Source: JAGVSR01 sp964589785
GTDB lineage: Bacteria > Pseudomonadota > Alphaproteobacteria > Rhizobiales > Hyphomicrobiaceae
Direction of reading: 5' to 3'
Assembly (NCBI GenBank): GCA_964589785.1
Contig: CAZPUQ010000005.1
Coordinates: 215,576-279,575 of the forward strand
Length of the DNA stretch: 64,000 nt
Positions 1-7,721 of this stretch are shown piece by piece. Within the stretch, counting starts at the first letter, position 1. Each line of letters starts with the position of its first letter. Both the position numbers and the translations under genes were made by a program. The notes below the pieces were generated by a model. It saw nothing but the letters and a program-made list of their open reading frames with translations. It did not search any database and had not been told where the DNA came from.

Positions 1-196
1 TCGCGCGTCCGGCGGCAAGCGCGGCGGCGTCGGCGGCGGCCGCGAGACGGGTCGTGGTGTGGTAGATGCGCGCCTGGTCGACGGCGATGCCGACGGCGAG
101 GATGAGGACCATCAGGCTCAGTCCGAACAGGATCGCGACGACGCCGCGCTCGTCGCGGGCGAAGTCGGTGCTGAGCGAGCGGATCGGGAACGCCAT
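1..196 (-). CDS. TadE/TadG-like Flp pilus-assembly protein (5' part only)
   Basis: The first 65 codons of a minus-strand gene that runs off the left edge. The start is the ATG at 196, behind an AGGAGA site at about 205-210. The peptide has a short basic N-terminus, the motif RDERGVVAILFGL, a single hydrophobic helix (about residues 20-40) and then an alanine-rich stretch (AAAADAAALAAG). That is the N-terminal signature of TadE/TadG-like proteins and Flp-type minor pilins, which sit in the inner membrane and take part in tight-adherence pilus assembly. The C-terminal domain is not visible, so a von Willebrand-type TadG cannot be told from a shorter TadE. Confidence 0.75.
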   Translation of the reverse strand, partial: MAFPIRSLSTDFARDERGVVAILFGLSLMVLILAVGIAVDQARIYHTTTRLAAAADAAALAAGRA

Positions 197-538
197 GGCC
201 TGTCTCTCCTTGACACAACCCCGTCGGGTTTGGAGAGCGGGGTAGCAAGCGCGATGCCTCGGGCAGCCCACGGATGGTTCCGGCGGCGGCCGATCGGCGC
301 GGATGGTTGAGGAAGCGTTAAGCGCCGTGCCGGCTGTCCCGGCGATCGTGCCGAGAAGGCGGTTGCGCCCGGCGTGAGCCGCCAGTCCCGTCGCGTTCAG
401 CCCGGCGGGTGCAGCGCCGGCGAGGCCGGAGTGAGGGCGGCGCATCGGGCCGGCGGGCCGGTGAGCGTGCGCTTCTGGCACGAACGCACGGACAACGGGC
501 GCCCGTCGCCCGCGGCGCGGCGCACCGCAACGGGGAAG
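197..538. other. Gene-free gap between tadG-like and SDHAF4-like genes
   Basis: About 340 bp with no gene I can support. A long plus-strand frame is open from 374 into htpX, but it has no start site, no recognisable protein and only GC-driven openness. It probably holds the promoter of the tadG-like gene. A small hairpin (AACCC at 217-221, GGGTT at 226-230) lies just upstream of that gene's ribosome-binding site. Confidence 0.5.
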
Positions 539-763
539 CTAGAAGTCCGAAATGATCCCGTCCTTCTCCCAGTCGCCATAGCGGACGGGGTCCGGCCCTG
601 CGCGGCCGCCCACCTCCGCCGGGGGAGGTCCGGCCGCTGCGTCGCGGGCGCGGCGCCGCGCCTCGGCTTCGGCGAGCGCGCGCCGGGCGGCGTCCGAAAG
701 CGGCCGGTCGGGCGCTGGAGCCGCGTCCGGGTCCCCAGTAGGGTTGCGTGTGTCTTCGGCCAT
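539..763 (-). CDS. DUF1674 / SDHAF4-like succinate dehydrogenase assembly factor
   Basis: A 74-residue protein. The start is the ATG at 763 with a GGAGG at 772-776. The N-terminal half is Ala/Arg-rich and probably disordered. The C-terminus carries the family signature: EVGGR, then GPDPVRYGDWE, then GIISDF at the very end. In mitochondria this family (SDHAF4/Sdh8) binds FAD-loaded SdhA and protects it until complex II is assembled; the bacterial members are inferred to do the same. It is transcribed away from htpX. Hyphomicrobiales often carry this small gene between htpX and other housekeeping genes. The family call is firm; the function rests on the eukaryotic homologue. Confidence 0.85.
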   Translation of the reverse strand: MAEDTRNPTGDPDAAPAPDRPLSDAARRALAEAEARRRARDAAAGPPPAEVGGRAGPDPVRYGDWEKDGIISDF

Positions 764-937
764 GGCCAGTCCTCCGGCGTGCGCGCCGCTGCGAGAGGGC
801 CGGACTGGTTGCCGGCCCCGGTCCTTCCCATATACCATCCGCATCCGGAAACGGATGCACGCGCGGCCGCACGCTTCGCGCCCTGTCGGGCCCGGCGCGC
901 GGCCCGTCGAGACCTCAAGCGAGAGCGACCTGATCCC

Positions 938-1921
938 ATGCCCATGAATTTCGCCAAGACCGGTCTTCTGCTCATCGTGCTGACGGGCATCCTCGTCGCC
1001 ATGGGCGCGCTGGTCGGCGGTCAGACCGGCCTCGTGATCGCCTTCGTGATGGCGCTCGTCATGAATGCCGTCAGCCTGTGGAAGTCGGACACCATGGTCC
1101 TGCGCATGTTCAAGGCGCAGGAGGTGGACGGGCGCACCGCGCCGGGATACGTCGCCCTTGTGCGGGAACTCGCCGGACGCGCCGGCCTGCCCATGCCGCG
1201 CACCTACATCATCGACAACCCGCAGCCGAACGCGTTCGCGACCGGCCGCAGCCCCTCGCGCGCGGCGGTCGCCGCCTCGACCGGGCTCCTCGACACGCTT
1301 TCGCGCGAGGAGCTGGCGGGCGTGGTGGCGCACGAGTTGGCCCACATCAAGAACCGCGACACGCTGACGATGGGCGTCGCCGCCACCATCGGCGGCGCCA
1401 TCTCCATGTTCGCGCAGTGGCTCCAGCTCGGCATGCTGTTCGGCTCCAACCGCGACAGCGGCGGCGGGCCGGGCTTTCTCGCCACGCTCGTCGCGATGCT
1501 CGTGGCGCCATTCGCCGCCATGCTCGTGCAGATGTCGATCAGCCGCTCGCGCGAGTATCAGGCCGACCGGCTCGGCGGCCTGCTGTGCGGCAACCCCATG
1601 TGGCTCGCCTCTGCGCTCGCCCGGATCCACAACGCGGTCCGGCGCACGCCCAACTGGCAGGCCGAGCGCGCGCCTGGAACCGCGCACCTCTTCATCATCA
1701 ATCCGCTGACCGGGCAGGGCGTGGACAGCCTCTTCTCGACGCACCCGAACGTGGAGAACCGCATCGCGGAGCTGAAGAAACTCGCGGTGGAGATGGGCCA
1801 GCTCCCGTCGAGCTTCGAGACGGACTATGCCGGCGAGGTCGGCGGCTCGGTCGCTGCCGAGCGCGAGCGGGTGCCGCGCGGACCGTGGTCCGGAACGGCC
1901 GGACGTGGCCCGTGGGGTTGA
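938..1921 (+). CDS. htpX: Membrane-bound zinc metalloprotease HtpX
   Basis: M48-family heat-shock protease of the inner membrane, which degrades misfolded membrane proteins alongside FtsH. It has 327 residues. Two N-terminal transmembrane helices (about 8-26 and 30-48) are followed by the zinc site HELAH at 132-136. A further hydrophobic pair follows (about 145-170 and 179-200), and the third ligand is Glu206 in SREYQAD. The ATG at 938 is preferred over the one at 944 because GAGAGCGA ends 9-10 bases before it. The last ~40 residues (VAAERERVPRGPW...) form a charged, Gly/Pro-rich tail beyond the E. coli enzyme, as seen in other Hyphomicrobiales. rsmB follows after 52 bp on the same strand. 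Confidence 0.95.
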   Translation: MPMNFAKTGLLLIVLTGILVAMGALVGGQTGLVIAFVMALVMNAVSLWKSDTMVLRMFKAQEVDGRTAPGYVALVRELAGRAGLPMPRTYIIDNPQPNAFATGRSPSRAAVAASTGLLDTLSREELAGVVAHELAHIKNRDTLTMGVAATIGGAISMFAQWLQLGMLFGSNRDSGGGPGFLATLVAMLVAPFAAMLVQMSISRSREYQADRLGGLLCGNPMWLASALARIHNAVRRTPNWQAERAPGTAHLFIINPLTGQGVDSLFSTHPNVENRIAELKKLAVEMGQLPSSFETDYAGEVGGSVAAERERVPRGPWSGTAGRGPWG

Positions 1922-1973
1922 GCGGCGTCGGCGCGCCTGGCGCCCCGTCCGACCGGCCCCCTAGCGAGGCCCG

Positions 1974-3410
1974 ATGACACCTCCCCGACCGCCGCGCGGC
2001 GCGCCCGCTCGTCATGGCAAGGCGCCGCGGCGCGGACCCTCGACGCTGTCCTCCGAGCGGCGCCCAAAGCCGCCGCCGGCGCGACCGGCGGGATTCGAGG
2101 CGCGGCAGGCGGCCGTCGAGACGCTGTGGCGCGTGATGCAGCGCGGCCAGTTTCTCGAGGATGCCTTCGCCGACGCCTTGAGCAAGCCCGCGCGCGCCGG
2201 CATCGAACCGCGCGACCGCGCCTTCGCCCGCCTGCTGGCCACGACCGTGCTGCGTCGGCACGGGGAGCTGGCGCAGCTTGTCGGGGCTTGCCTCGAGCGG
2301 CCGCTGCCCGAGCGCCATGGATGGCTGTGGCAGATTTTGCTGGCCGGGGCAGCGCAGCTTCTCCTGCTCGAGACGCCCGCGCATGCCGCCATCGATCTGG
2401 CCGTCGAGCAATGCAAGGCCGATCCCCATGCGCGCCGGTTCGACAAATTGACCAATGCCGTGCTCCGCCGCATCGCGCTTGGCGGCAAGGCTGCGCTGGA
2501 GCCGCTTGACGCGGTCACGCTCAACGTGCCGTCCTGGCTCCGCGAGCGGTGGGAGCGCGCCTATGGTGCCGACCTCGCGCGGCGGATCGCGGCGGCCTCG
2601 CTTGAAGAGCCGCCGCTCGACCTCTCGGTGAAGAGCGAACCGGAAACCTGGGCGCGGACACTTCAGGGCGTGGCACTGCCCACGGGCACCGTCCGTCTCC
2701 GCGACGCCGGGCGCGTGACCGATTTGCCGGGCTTCGACGGCGGTGACTGGTGGGTCCAGGACGTGGCCGCCGCGCTGCCCGCGAAGCTTCTCGGCGTCGC
2801 GCCCGGCCAGTTGGCCGCCGATCTGTGTGCGGCGCCGGGCGGCAAGACGGCGCAGCTCGCGGCCGCCGGGGCACGCGTCACCGCGGTCGACGTCTCGCCG
2901 GCCCGCATGCGGCGCGTCGAGGAAAATCTGGTCCGGCTGCACCTCGATGCGCAGTGCGTCACCGCGGATGTCGCGGCGTGGCAGCCGCCGGCGCTGTTCG
3001 ATGCCGTTCTCCTCGATGCGCCGTGCTCGGCGACCGGCACCCTTCGCCGCCATCCCGACATCCTGCACGTGCGCCAGAGCCGCGGCTTCGACAAGCTCGT
3101 CGAGCTTCAGTCGCGTCTCCTCGCCCGCGCGGCCGATCTCGTCCGGCCGGGCGGCCTCCTCGTCTATTGCACGTGCTCGCTCGAGCCGGAAGAAGGGGAG
3201 CACCAGATCGCGGGGCTGCTCGCGGCGCGATCCGACCTCGTGCGCGTGCCTGTTCTCGCGCACGAGATCGGCGGGCTGGCCGAGGCGATCACGCGCGATG
3301 GCGATCTGCGCACGCTCCCTTGCCACCGCTTTCCTGGCGATTCGAGCGGCGCCGGCATGGACGGATTCTATGCCGCGCGGCTTCGCCGCCGCGCCTCCCA
3401 CACGGCCTAG
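1974..3410 (+). CDS. rsmB: 16S rRNA (cytosine-967-C5)-methyltransferase RsmB
   Basis: SAM-dependent RNA m5C methyltransferase, 478 residues. A basic, Pro-rich N-terminal extension of about 40 residues precedes a NusB-like RNA-binding domain (about 40-170). The Rossmann methyltransferase domain follows, with SAM motif I DLCAAPGGKTAQ (about 282-294), motif IV DAPCSATG with Cys351, and motif VI YCTCSLEPEEGE with Cys399/Cys401. The TCS cysteine is the expected catalytic nucleophile and the PCS cysteine releases the product. It follows htpX closely and may share its transcript. The start is the ATG at 1974; the first 40 residues are low complexity, so a later start cannot be excluded. Confidence 0.94.
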   Translation: MTPPRPPRGAPARHGKAPRRGPSTLSSERRPKPPPARPAGFEARQAAVETLWRVMQRGQFLEDAFADALSKPARAGIEPRDRAFARLLATTVLRRHGELAQLVGACLERPLPERHGWLWQILLAGAAQLLLLETPAHAAIDLAVEQCKADPHARRFDKLTNAVLRRIALGGKAALEPLDAVTLNVPSWLRERWERAYGADLARRIAAASLEEPPLDLSVKSEPETWARTLQGVALPTGTVRLRDAGRVTDLPGFDGGDWWVQDVAAALPAKLLGVAPGQLAADLCAAPGGKTAQLAAAGARVTAVDVSPARMRRVEENLVRLHLDAQCVTADVAAWQPPALFDAVLLDAPCSATGTLRRHPDILHVRQSRGFDKLVELQSRLLARAADLVRPGGLLVYCTCSLEPEEGEHQIAGLLAARSDLVRVPVLAHEIGGLAEAITRDGDLRTLPCHRFPGDSSGAGMDGFYAARLRRRASHTA

Positions 3411-3455
3411 CAGGCTCACACTCCCAGGTTCCGTGCGCCACCTACCCCTCCCGCG

Positions 3456-3614
3456 AACGTCATCCTCGGCCAAGGACGCATCGCAACCGCCGGCCGGGGA
3501 TCCAGCGATAGACTCAGCGCCGCAGGGCTCACGACCACATGCGGTGTCTGCGACGCGTTTTGCGCTGGATCCCCGAACACGCCTCGCTGCGCTCACGCGT
3601 TCGAGGATGACGTT
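3456..3614. repeat. Nested inverted-repeat (BIME/MITE-like) element
   Basis: Two pairs of inverted repeats are nested about one centre. The outer 13-bp arms are AACGTCATCCTCG (3456-3468) and its exact complement (3602-3614). The inner 12-bp arms are GGGGATCCAGCG (3496-3507) and its exact complement (3563-3574). The 159-bp unit lies just after rsmB in non-coding DNA. It resembles repeated intergenic palindromes common in Hyphomicrobiales, or a small non-autonomous MITE. No target-site duplication was identified and no second copy was found in this window. Confidence 0.7.
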
Positions 3615-3641
3615 TTGCAGGTGGCCCGACCACCCCACGTC

Positions 3642-3664
3642 ATGGCCGGGTTCAACCCGGCCAT
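3642..3664. repeat. REP-like perfect palindrome
   Basis: An exact 23-bp palindrome: ATGGCCGGGTT, one central C, then AACCCGGCCAT. It is embedded in a CACGTC...CCAGGG context that recalls very abundant intergenic repeats of Bradyrhizobium-like genomes (recalled, not searched). It lies 27 bp after the nested inverted-repeat element, so the two may form one composite unit. Confidence 0.75.
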
Positions 3665-3965
3665 CCAGGGCGACAGCCGCCGACAGGTGAGCCTGGGCTC
3701 CATGACGTTGGGAGCGAACTTGTCCCCGCCGCTTATCGCGCACCCTAGACTTGGCGCACCTGCATCACTCGGGGGCGCCGTCCGGAGGCGTCTGGATCGC
3801 GCGACGCAGGGGCGGGTGCGGGAGGACCTTCGAGGCTCGACGCGGGCCAACCCTCCCGACTTTATCTCCATACCCCGCGGTAACGCAGGGTCCGGGTGGG
3901 GTACCGGTGAAAAGTGGAGGCCGGCAGGCCTGGGGTAAGAGCGAGCCCAGGCGAAGCCCGTCAAA

Positions 3966-4029
3966 GCGGGGCGCCGCGGCGCTTCATTCTAGATCCTTGC
4001 GGACGACCCGCGGCTCCGCCGCGCCCCGC
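3966..4029. repeat. GC-rich inverted repeat
   Basis: GCGGGGCG (3966-3973) pairs with CGCCCCGC (4022-4029), and further GC-rich bases inside can extend the stem imperfectly. There is no T-run, so it does not look like a classical terminator. It is probably another degenerate repeat in the rsmB-heparinase gap. Confidence 0.4.
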
Positions 4030-4310
4030 TCCCCGAACATTTCCTGCCTCCGGTGCGAAGGCACGCGGGGTGTGCCTCGGTGTCTGCGAGTCCGGCTCTT
4101 TCACCGCGCTGCCGCCTGCATCTGCGTCCTCACGTCCAACACGCCCGCGCCGTTGGAAATCCCGGTGAACGGCGGGAACATGCTCTCCACTTGCTACGCA
4201 CAGCTTGTGGGACGCCGCTCCTTGTCAGGGCCGCGGGCGTGGGGTAGGCGAGCCTGGGACGGCGGCGAGAAGCCAGGACCAAGTCCATCGAGGAGAGGCA
4301 AGTCGGCCCC

Positions 4311-6008
4311 ATGGCGGCATTGAGCTTGGCCGAACGGTCGCGGATCGCGCTCATTGCCGCCAAGCGGTCGCAGCGTGCCTCCGTCGCGCGCCTCCAGTTC
4401 TCGCCGTTCCTGCGCTGGCGGTTCGGCACCGCCAACCTCGGCAACCTCCTCATCGTGCCGCAGACGCTCCGCAATTCCGATCCGAGCTTCTGGCCGGAGC
4501 TGAAGCTCGGCCAGCTCGGCCTGGCAGGCACGGCGGCGAAGCTCTACGAGCGCTCGCCACTGGACATCGTCCCGCCGACCGAGGCCTGGGCGAAATCGCT
4601 GCACGGCTTCAGTTGGCTGCGGCACATGGAAGCCGCGGGCGAGGAGGAGGCGCGCGACGTCGCGCGGCGCATCACCGTCGAGTGGACCTTCCGCCAGCGC
4701 GGCTCGGGGCTAGCGTGGGAGCCGGGCGTCATGGGCCGGCGCATCATCTCGTGGCTATCGCATGCCAACTTCCTGCTCGACGGCGCCGACGTCGAAACCT
4801 ACGACGCGGTGACCGGAAGCCTCGGGGCGCAGATCGTGCGTCTTGCCGCCTGCTGGCGCGACGGCCCGGACGGCTATCCGCGCCTGCTGGCTCTGACGGC
4901 GCTGGTGCTCGCCTACCTGTGCGTGGCGGGGCACGAGCGTCAGCTCGATGAGATCGACAAAATTTTCTCGGCGGAGATCGAGCGGCACATCCTGGAGGAC
5001 GGTGGGCACGTCAGCCGCAATCCGTCGGTGCTCGTCGATCTCCTCCTGGACCTCTTGCCGGCCCGGCAGTGTTTCGCCGCGCGCGGACGCAAGCCTCCGG
5101 AGGCGCTCATGCAGGCGCTCGCCGACTCGGTGGCCTTCCTGCGCTACATGCGTCTCGGTGACGGACGGCTGGCGCGCTTCAACGGCGTGTCGGTCGCCGC
5201 GCCCGCGGGCCTGGCGACGGTGCTCGCCTATGATGACCGCCTCGGCACGCCGATCGCCAACGCGCATCAGTCGCGCTACGTTCACCTCGAGCGCGGCGCG
5301 ACGATCCTGATCGGCGACGGCGGCGGTGCGCCGCCCTTCGAGTTCGCCGGCGAGGCCCACGCAGGATGCCTGTCGTTCGAGATGAGCGCCGGACCGCGCC
5401 TGGTCTTCGTCAACGGCGGCGCGCCGGGTCCCGCCGATGCCGAGTGGCGGGCGCAGGCCCGCGCGACGGCCAGCCACAACACCCTGTGCGTCGCCGAAGC
5501 CTCCTCCGCGAAGCTGGTGCGGCACAAGAAGCTCGAGACGCTGATCGGCGGCGCGCCGATCCTCGGGCCGCGCCATGTGACGTCCTCCGTGGAGGAGGTG
5601 AACGGCGACCTCGTCTGGACCGGCAGCCACGACGGCTATCTCGGGCGCTTCGGCCTCATCCATCGCCGGCAGGTGACGGTGACGGCGTCGGGCGCCGGCA
5701 TTCGCGGTCTCGACCGGTTGAGCGGGCAGGAGGCCGCTCTCCGGTTGCGGACCGACCTGCCGTTCGCCATTCATTTCCACCTCCATCCCGAGGTCTCCTG
5801 CCGCCTCGGCAGCGAGCCGGAGACCGCCGAGATCGTCCTGCCGGAAGGGCAGGTGTGGCGCTTCTCGGCGCAAGGCGCCGAGCTTTCAATCGAGGAGAGC
5901 ACGTATTTCGCGGATTCGTCGGGGCCCAGGCGGTCGCTGCAGTTCGTCCTGCGCGGCACGACCTTCGGCGAGACGGACGTCGCGTGGCATGTGGCGATCC
6001 GGGCGTGA
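4311..6008 (+). CDS. Heparinase II/III-like family protein
   Basis: A 565-residue protein with the architecture of the heparinase II/III-like family. An alpha-helical N-terminal part (about 1-300, including LHGFSWLRHM and WPELKLGQLGLAG) is followed by a beta-rich C-terminal domain containing a conserved His region (ASHNTLCV near residue 390). Characterised members are uronic-acid polysaccharide lyases, but the substrate of this alphaproteobacterial clade is not known to me, and no signal peptide is evident. A cell-envelope or exopolysaccharide role is inferred only. The gene lies between rsmB and purH, a neighbourhood I recall as common in Hyphomicrobiales. The start ATG at 4311 has GAGGAGAGG about 13 bases upstream, which is slightly long spacing. 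Confidence 0.8.
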   Translation: MAALSLAERSRIALIAAKRSQRASVARLQFSPFLRWRFGTANLGNLLIVPQTLRNSDPSFWPELKLGQLGLAGTAAKLYERSPLDIVPPTEAWAKSLHGFSWLRHMEAAGEEEARDVARRITVEWTFRQRGSGLAWEPGVMGRRIISWLSHANFLLDGADVETYDAVTGSLGAQIVRLAACWRDGPDGYPRLLALTALVLAYLCVAGHERQLDEIDKIFSAEIERHILEDGGHVSRNPSVLVDLLLDLLPARQCFAARGRKPPEALMQALADSVAFLRYMRLGDGRLARFNGVSVAAPAGLATVLAYDDRLGTPIANAHQSRYVHLERGATILIGDGGGAPPFEFAGEAHAGCLSFEMSAGPRLVFVNGGAPGPADAEWRAQARATASHNTLCVAEASSAKLVRHKKLETLIGGAPILGPRHVTSSVEEVNGDLVWTGSHDGYLGRFGLIHRRQVTVTASGAGIRGLDRLSGQEAALRLRTDLPFAIHFHLHPEVSCRLGSEPETAEIVLPEGQVWRFSAQGAELSIEESTYFADSSGPRRSLQFVLRGTTFGETDVAWHVAIRA

Positions 6009-6103
6009 CCCCGTTCGTGACCCTGTGTCCCGCGGCTTGTCGGGCGCCGGCTGTACCGTTCCCGGCCTCTTCGTGGTAAGGCCCGCCGGAAGCAAAGAAG
6101 GAC

Positions 6104-7699
6104 ATGCCGCTCGTGACCGCCGACACCGTCGCCATCCGCCGCGCCCTGATCTCCGTCTCCGACAAGTCGGGCCTGATCGAGCTGGGCCGCCATCTGGGAA
6201 GGCTCGGCGTCGAGATCCTGTCGACGGGCGGAACGGCGGCCGAGCTGAAGGATGCGGGGATCGGCGTCGTCGACGTCGCCGACCACACGGGCTTTCCGGA
6301 GATGATGGACGGCCGTCTCAAGACGCTGCACCCCAAGGTGCACGGCGGGCTTCTCTCTGTGCGCGGCAACGCCGAGCACGAGCGATCGGCCAGGGAGCAC
6401 GGCATCGCGCCGATCGACCTCCTGATCGTCAATCTCTATCCCTTCGAGGCTACGCTGGCGCGCGGCGGCAGCTACGACGACTGCGTCGAGAACATCGACA
6501 TCGGCGGTCCGGCCATGATCCGCGCGGCGGCCAAGAACCACGCTGCGGTCACGGTGATCGTCGATCCTTCGGACTATGCGGCGCTCACCGGAGAGATCGG
6601 CAAGACCGGCGGCGGCACGACGCTCGCCTTCCGCAAGGCGATGGCGGCGCGCGCACTCGCACGCACGGCGGCCTACGACGGAGCGATCGCCAACTGGCTG
6701 ACGGCCGATCCCGACGCTTCGGGCCGTGCGGCGAGCGCGTTCCCTCGCACCTATACCCTGCAGCTCACCAAGGCGATGGACCTGCGCTACGGCGAGAACC
6801 CGCATCAGACGGCGGCCTTCTACCGGGACGCGGACGCAGCTCCGGGCAGCGTCGCCGCCGCCCGCCAGATCGGCGGCAAGGAGCTCTCCTACAACAACAT
6901 CGCCGATACCGATGCGGCGCTCGAGTGCGTCAAGGAGTTCGATCCCGCAACGCCGGCCTGCGTGATCGTCAAGCACGCGAACCCGTGCGGTGTCGCCGTC
7001 GCGACGACACTGACGGAGGCCTATGACCGGGCCTATGCGACCGACACGGAATCGGCCTTCGGCGGCATCATCGCTTTCAACCAGGCGCTCGATGCTGCGG
7101 CGGCGGAAGCGATCCTTGCTCGCCAGTTCGTGGAAGTCATCGTTGCACCCGACGCTTCGCCGGAAGCCATCGAGGCGGTGGCGAAAAAGAAGAACGTGCG
7201 CCTGCTCGTGACGGGGCCCTGGCCGGTCGCACCTGCTCGCCGCCGCGACTACAAGAAGGTCAATGGCGGCCTCCTCGTGCAGGACGCAGATCTCGAGCTT
7301 ACCGAGCGGCTTCAGGTCGTGACCCGGCGCCAGCCGACGTCATCAGAGATGGCCGACCTGCTGTTCGCCATGAAGGTTGCGAAGTTCGTGAAGTCGAACG
7401 CGATCGTCTACGCGCGCGGCCTTGCGACGGTCGGCATCGGAGCAGGTCAGATGAGCCGCGTGAACGCGACGCGCATCGCGGTCGAGAAGGCGAGGCAGGC
7501 CGGCCTCGAGATTGCAGGGTCCGTGGTGGCGTCCGACGCCTTCTTCCCCTTCGCCGACGGCCTTCTGACCGCCGCGGAAGCTGGCGCTACCGCCGTCATC
7601 CAGCCGGGCGGGTCTATGCGCGACGACGAGGTCGTCAAGGCAGCGGACGCGCGCGGCCTCGCCATGGTCTTCACCGGCATGCGCCACTTCCGGCACTGA
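6104..7699 (+). CDS. purH: Bifunctional AICAR formyltransferase / IMP cyclohydrolase PurH
   Basis: Catalyses the last two steps of de novo purine synthesis, AICAR to FAICAR to IMP. It has 531 residues, the usual length. The N-terminal MGS-like cyclohydrolase domain covers about residues 1-145 (TGGTAAELKDAG, TLHPKVHGG). The C-terminal formyltransferase domain contains RYGENPHQ, SYNNIADTDAA and the catalytic KH pair in KHANPCG (Lys290-His291). AGAAGGA lies immediately upstream of the ATG. It is convergent with mutS, with only 22 bp between the two stop codons. Confidence 0.98.
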   Translation: MPLVTADTVAIRRALISVSDKSGLIELGRHLGRLGVEILSTGGTAAELKDAGIGVVDVADHTGFPEMMDGRLKTLHPKVHGGLLSVRGNAEHERSAREHGIAPIDLLIVNLYPFEATLARGGSYDDCVENIDIGGPAMIRAAAKNHAAVTVIVDPSDYAALTGEIGKTGGGTTLAFRKAMAARALARTAAYDGAIANWLTADPDASGRAASAFPRTYTLQLTKAMDLRYGENPHQTAAFYRDADAAPGSVAAARQIGGKELSYNNIADTDAALECVKEFDPATPACVIVKHANPCGVAVATTLTEAYDRAYATDTESAFGGIIAFNQALDAAAAEAILARQFVEVIVAPDASPEAIEAVAKKKNVRLLVTGPWPVAPARRRDYKKVNGGLLVQDADLELTERLQVVTRRQPTSSEMADLLFAMKVAKFVKSNAIVYARGLATVGIGAGQMSRVNATRIAVEKARQAGLEIAGSVVASDAFFPFADGLLTAAEAGATAVIQPGGSMRDDEVVKAADARGLAMVFTGMRHFRH

Positions 7700-7721
7700 G
7701 GCCGCCCGGCACACGTCCCAT

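Larger units (their letters stand above)
3411..4310. other. 900-bp gene-free region with palindromic repeats
   Basis: No coding sequence can be supported. Short open frames exist on both strands, but their translations are Pro/Arg-rich and look like repeat-derived noise. The stretch holds a nested inverted-repeat element (3456-3614), a perfect REP-like palindrome (3642-3664) and a GC-rich inverted repeat (3966-4029). Towards its right end a GAGGAGAGG (about 4289-4297) serves the heparinase-like gene. The size of the gap is unusual for this otherwise compact window. Confidence 0.7.

Noticed and set aside
374..937. N-terminal extension of HtpX by about 188 residues
   Set aside because: The frame is open only by chance. 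It overlaps the SDHAF4-like gene on the other strand, and HtpX proteins start at the MNFAKTG-like helix.
3914..4247. Small ORFs in the rsmB-heparinase gap
   Set aside because: No ribosome-binding site, Pro/Arg-rich noise-like translations, and overlap with palindromic repeat DNA.
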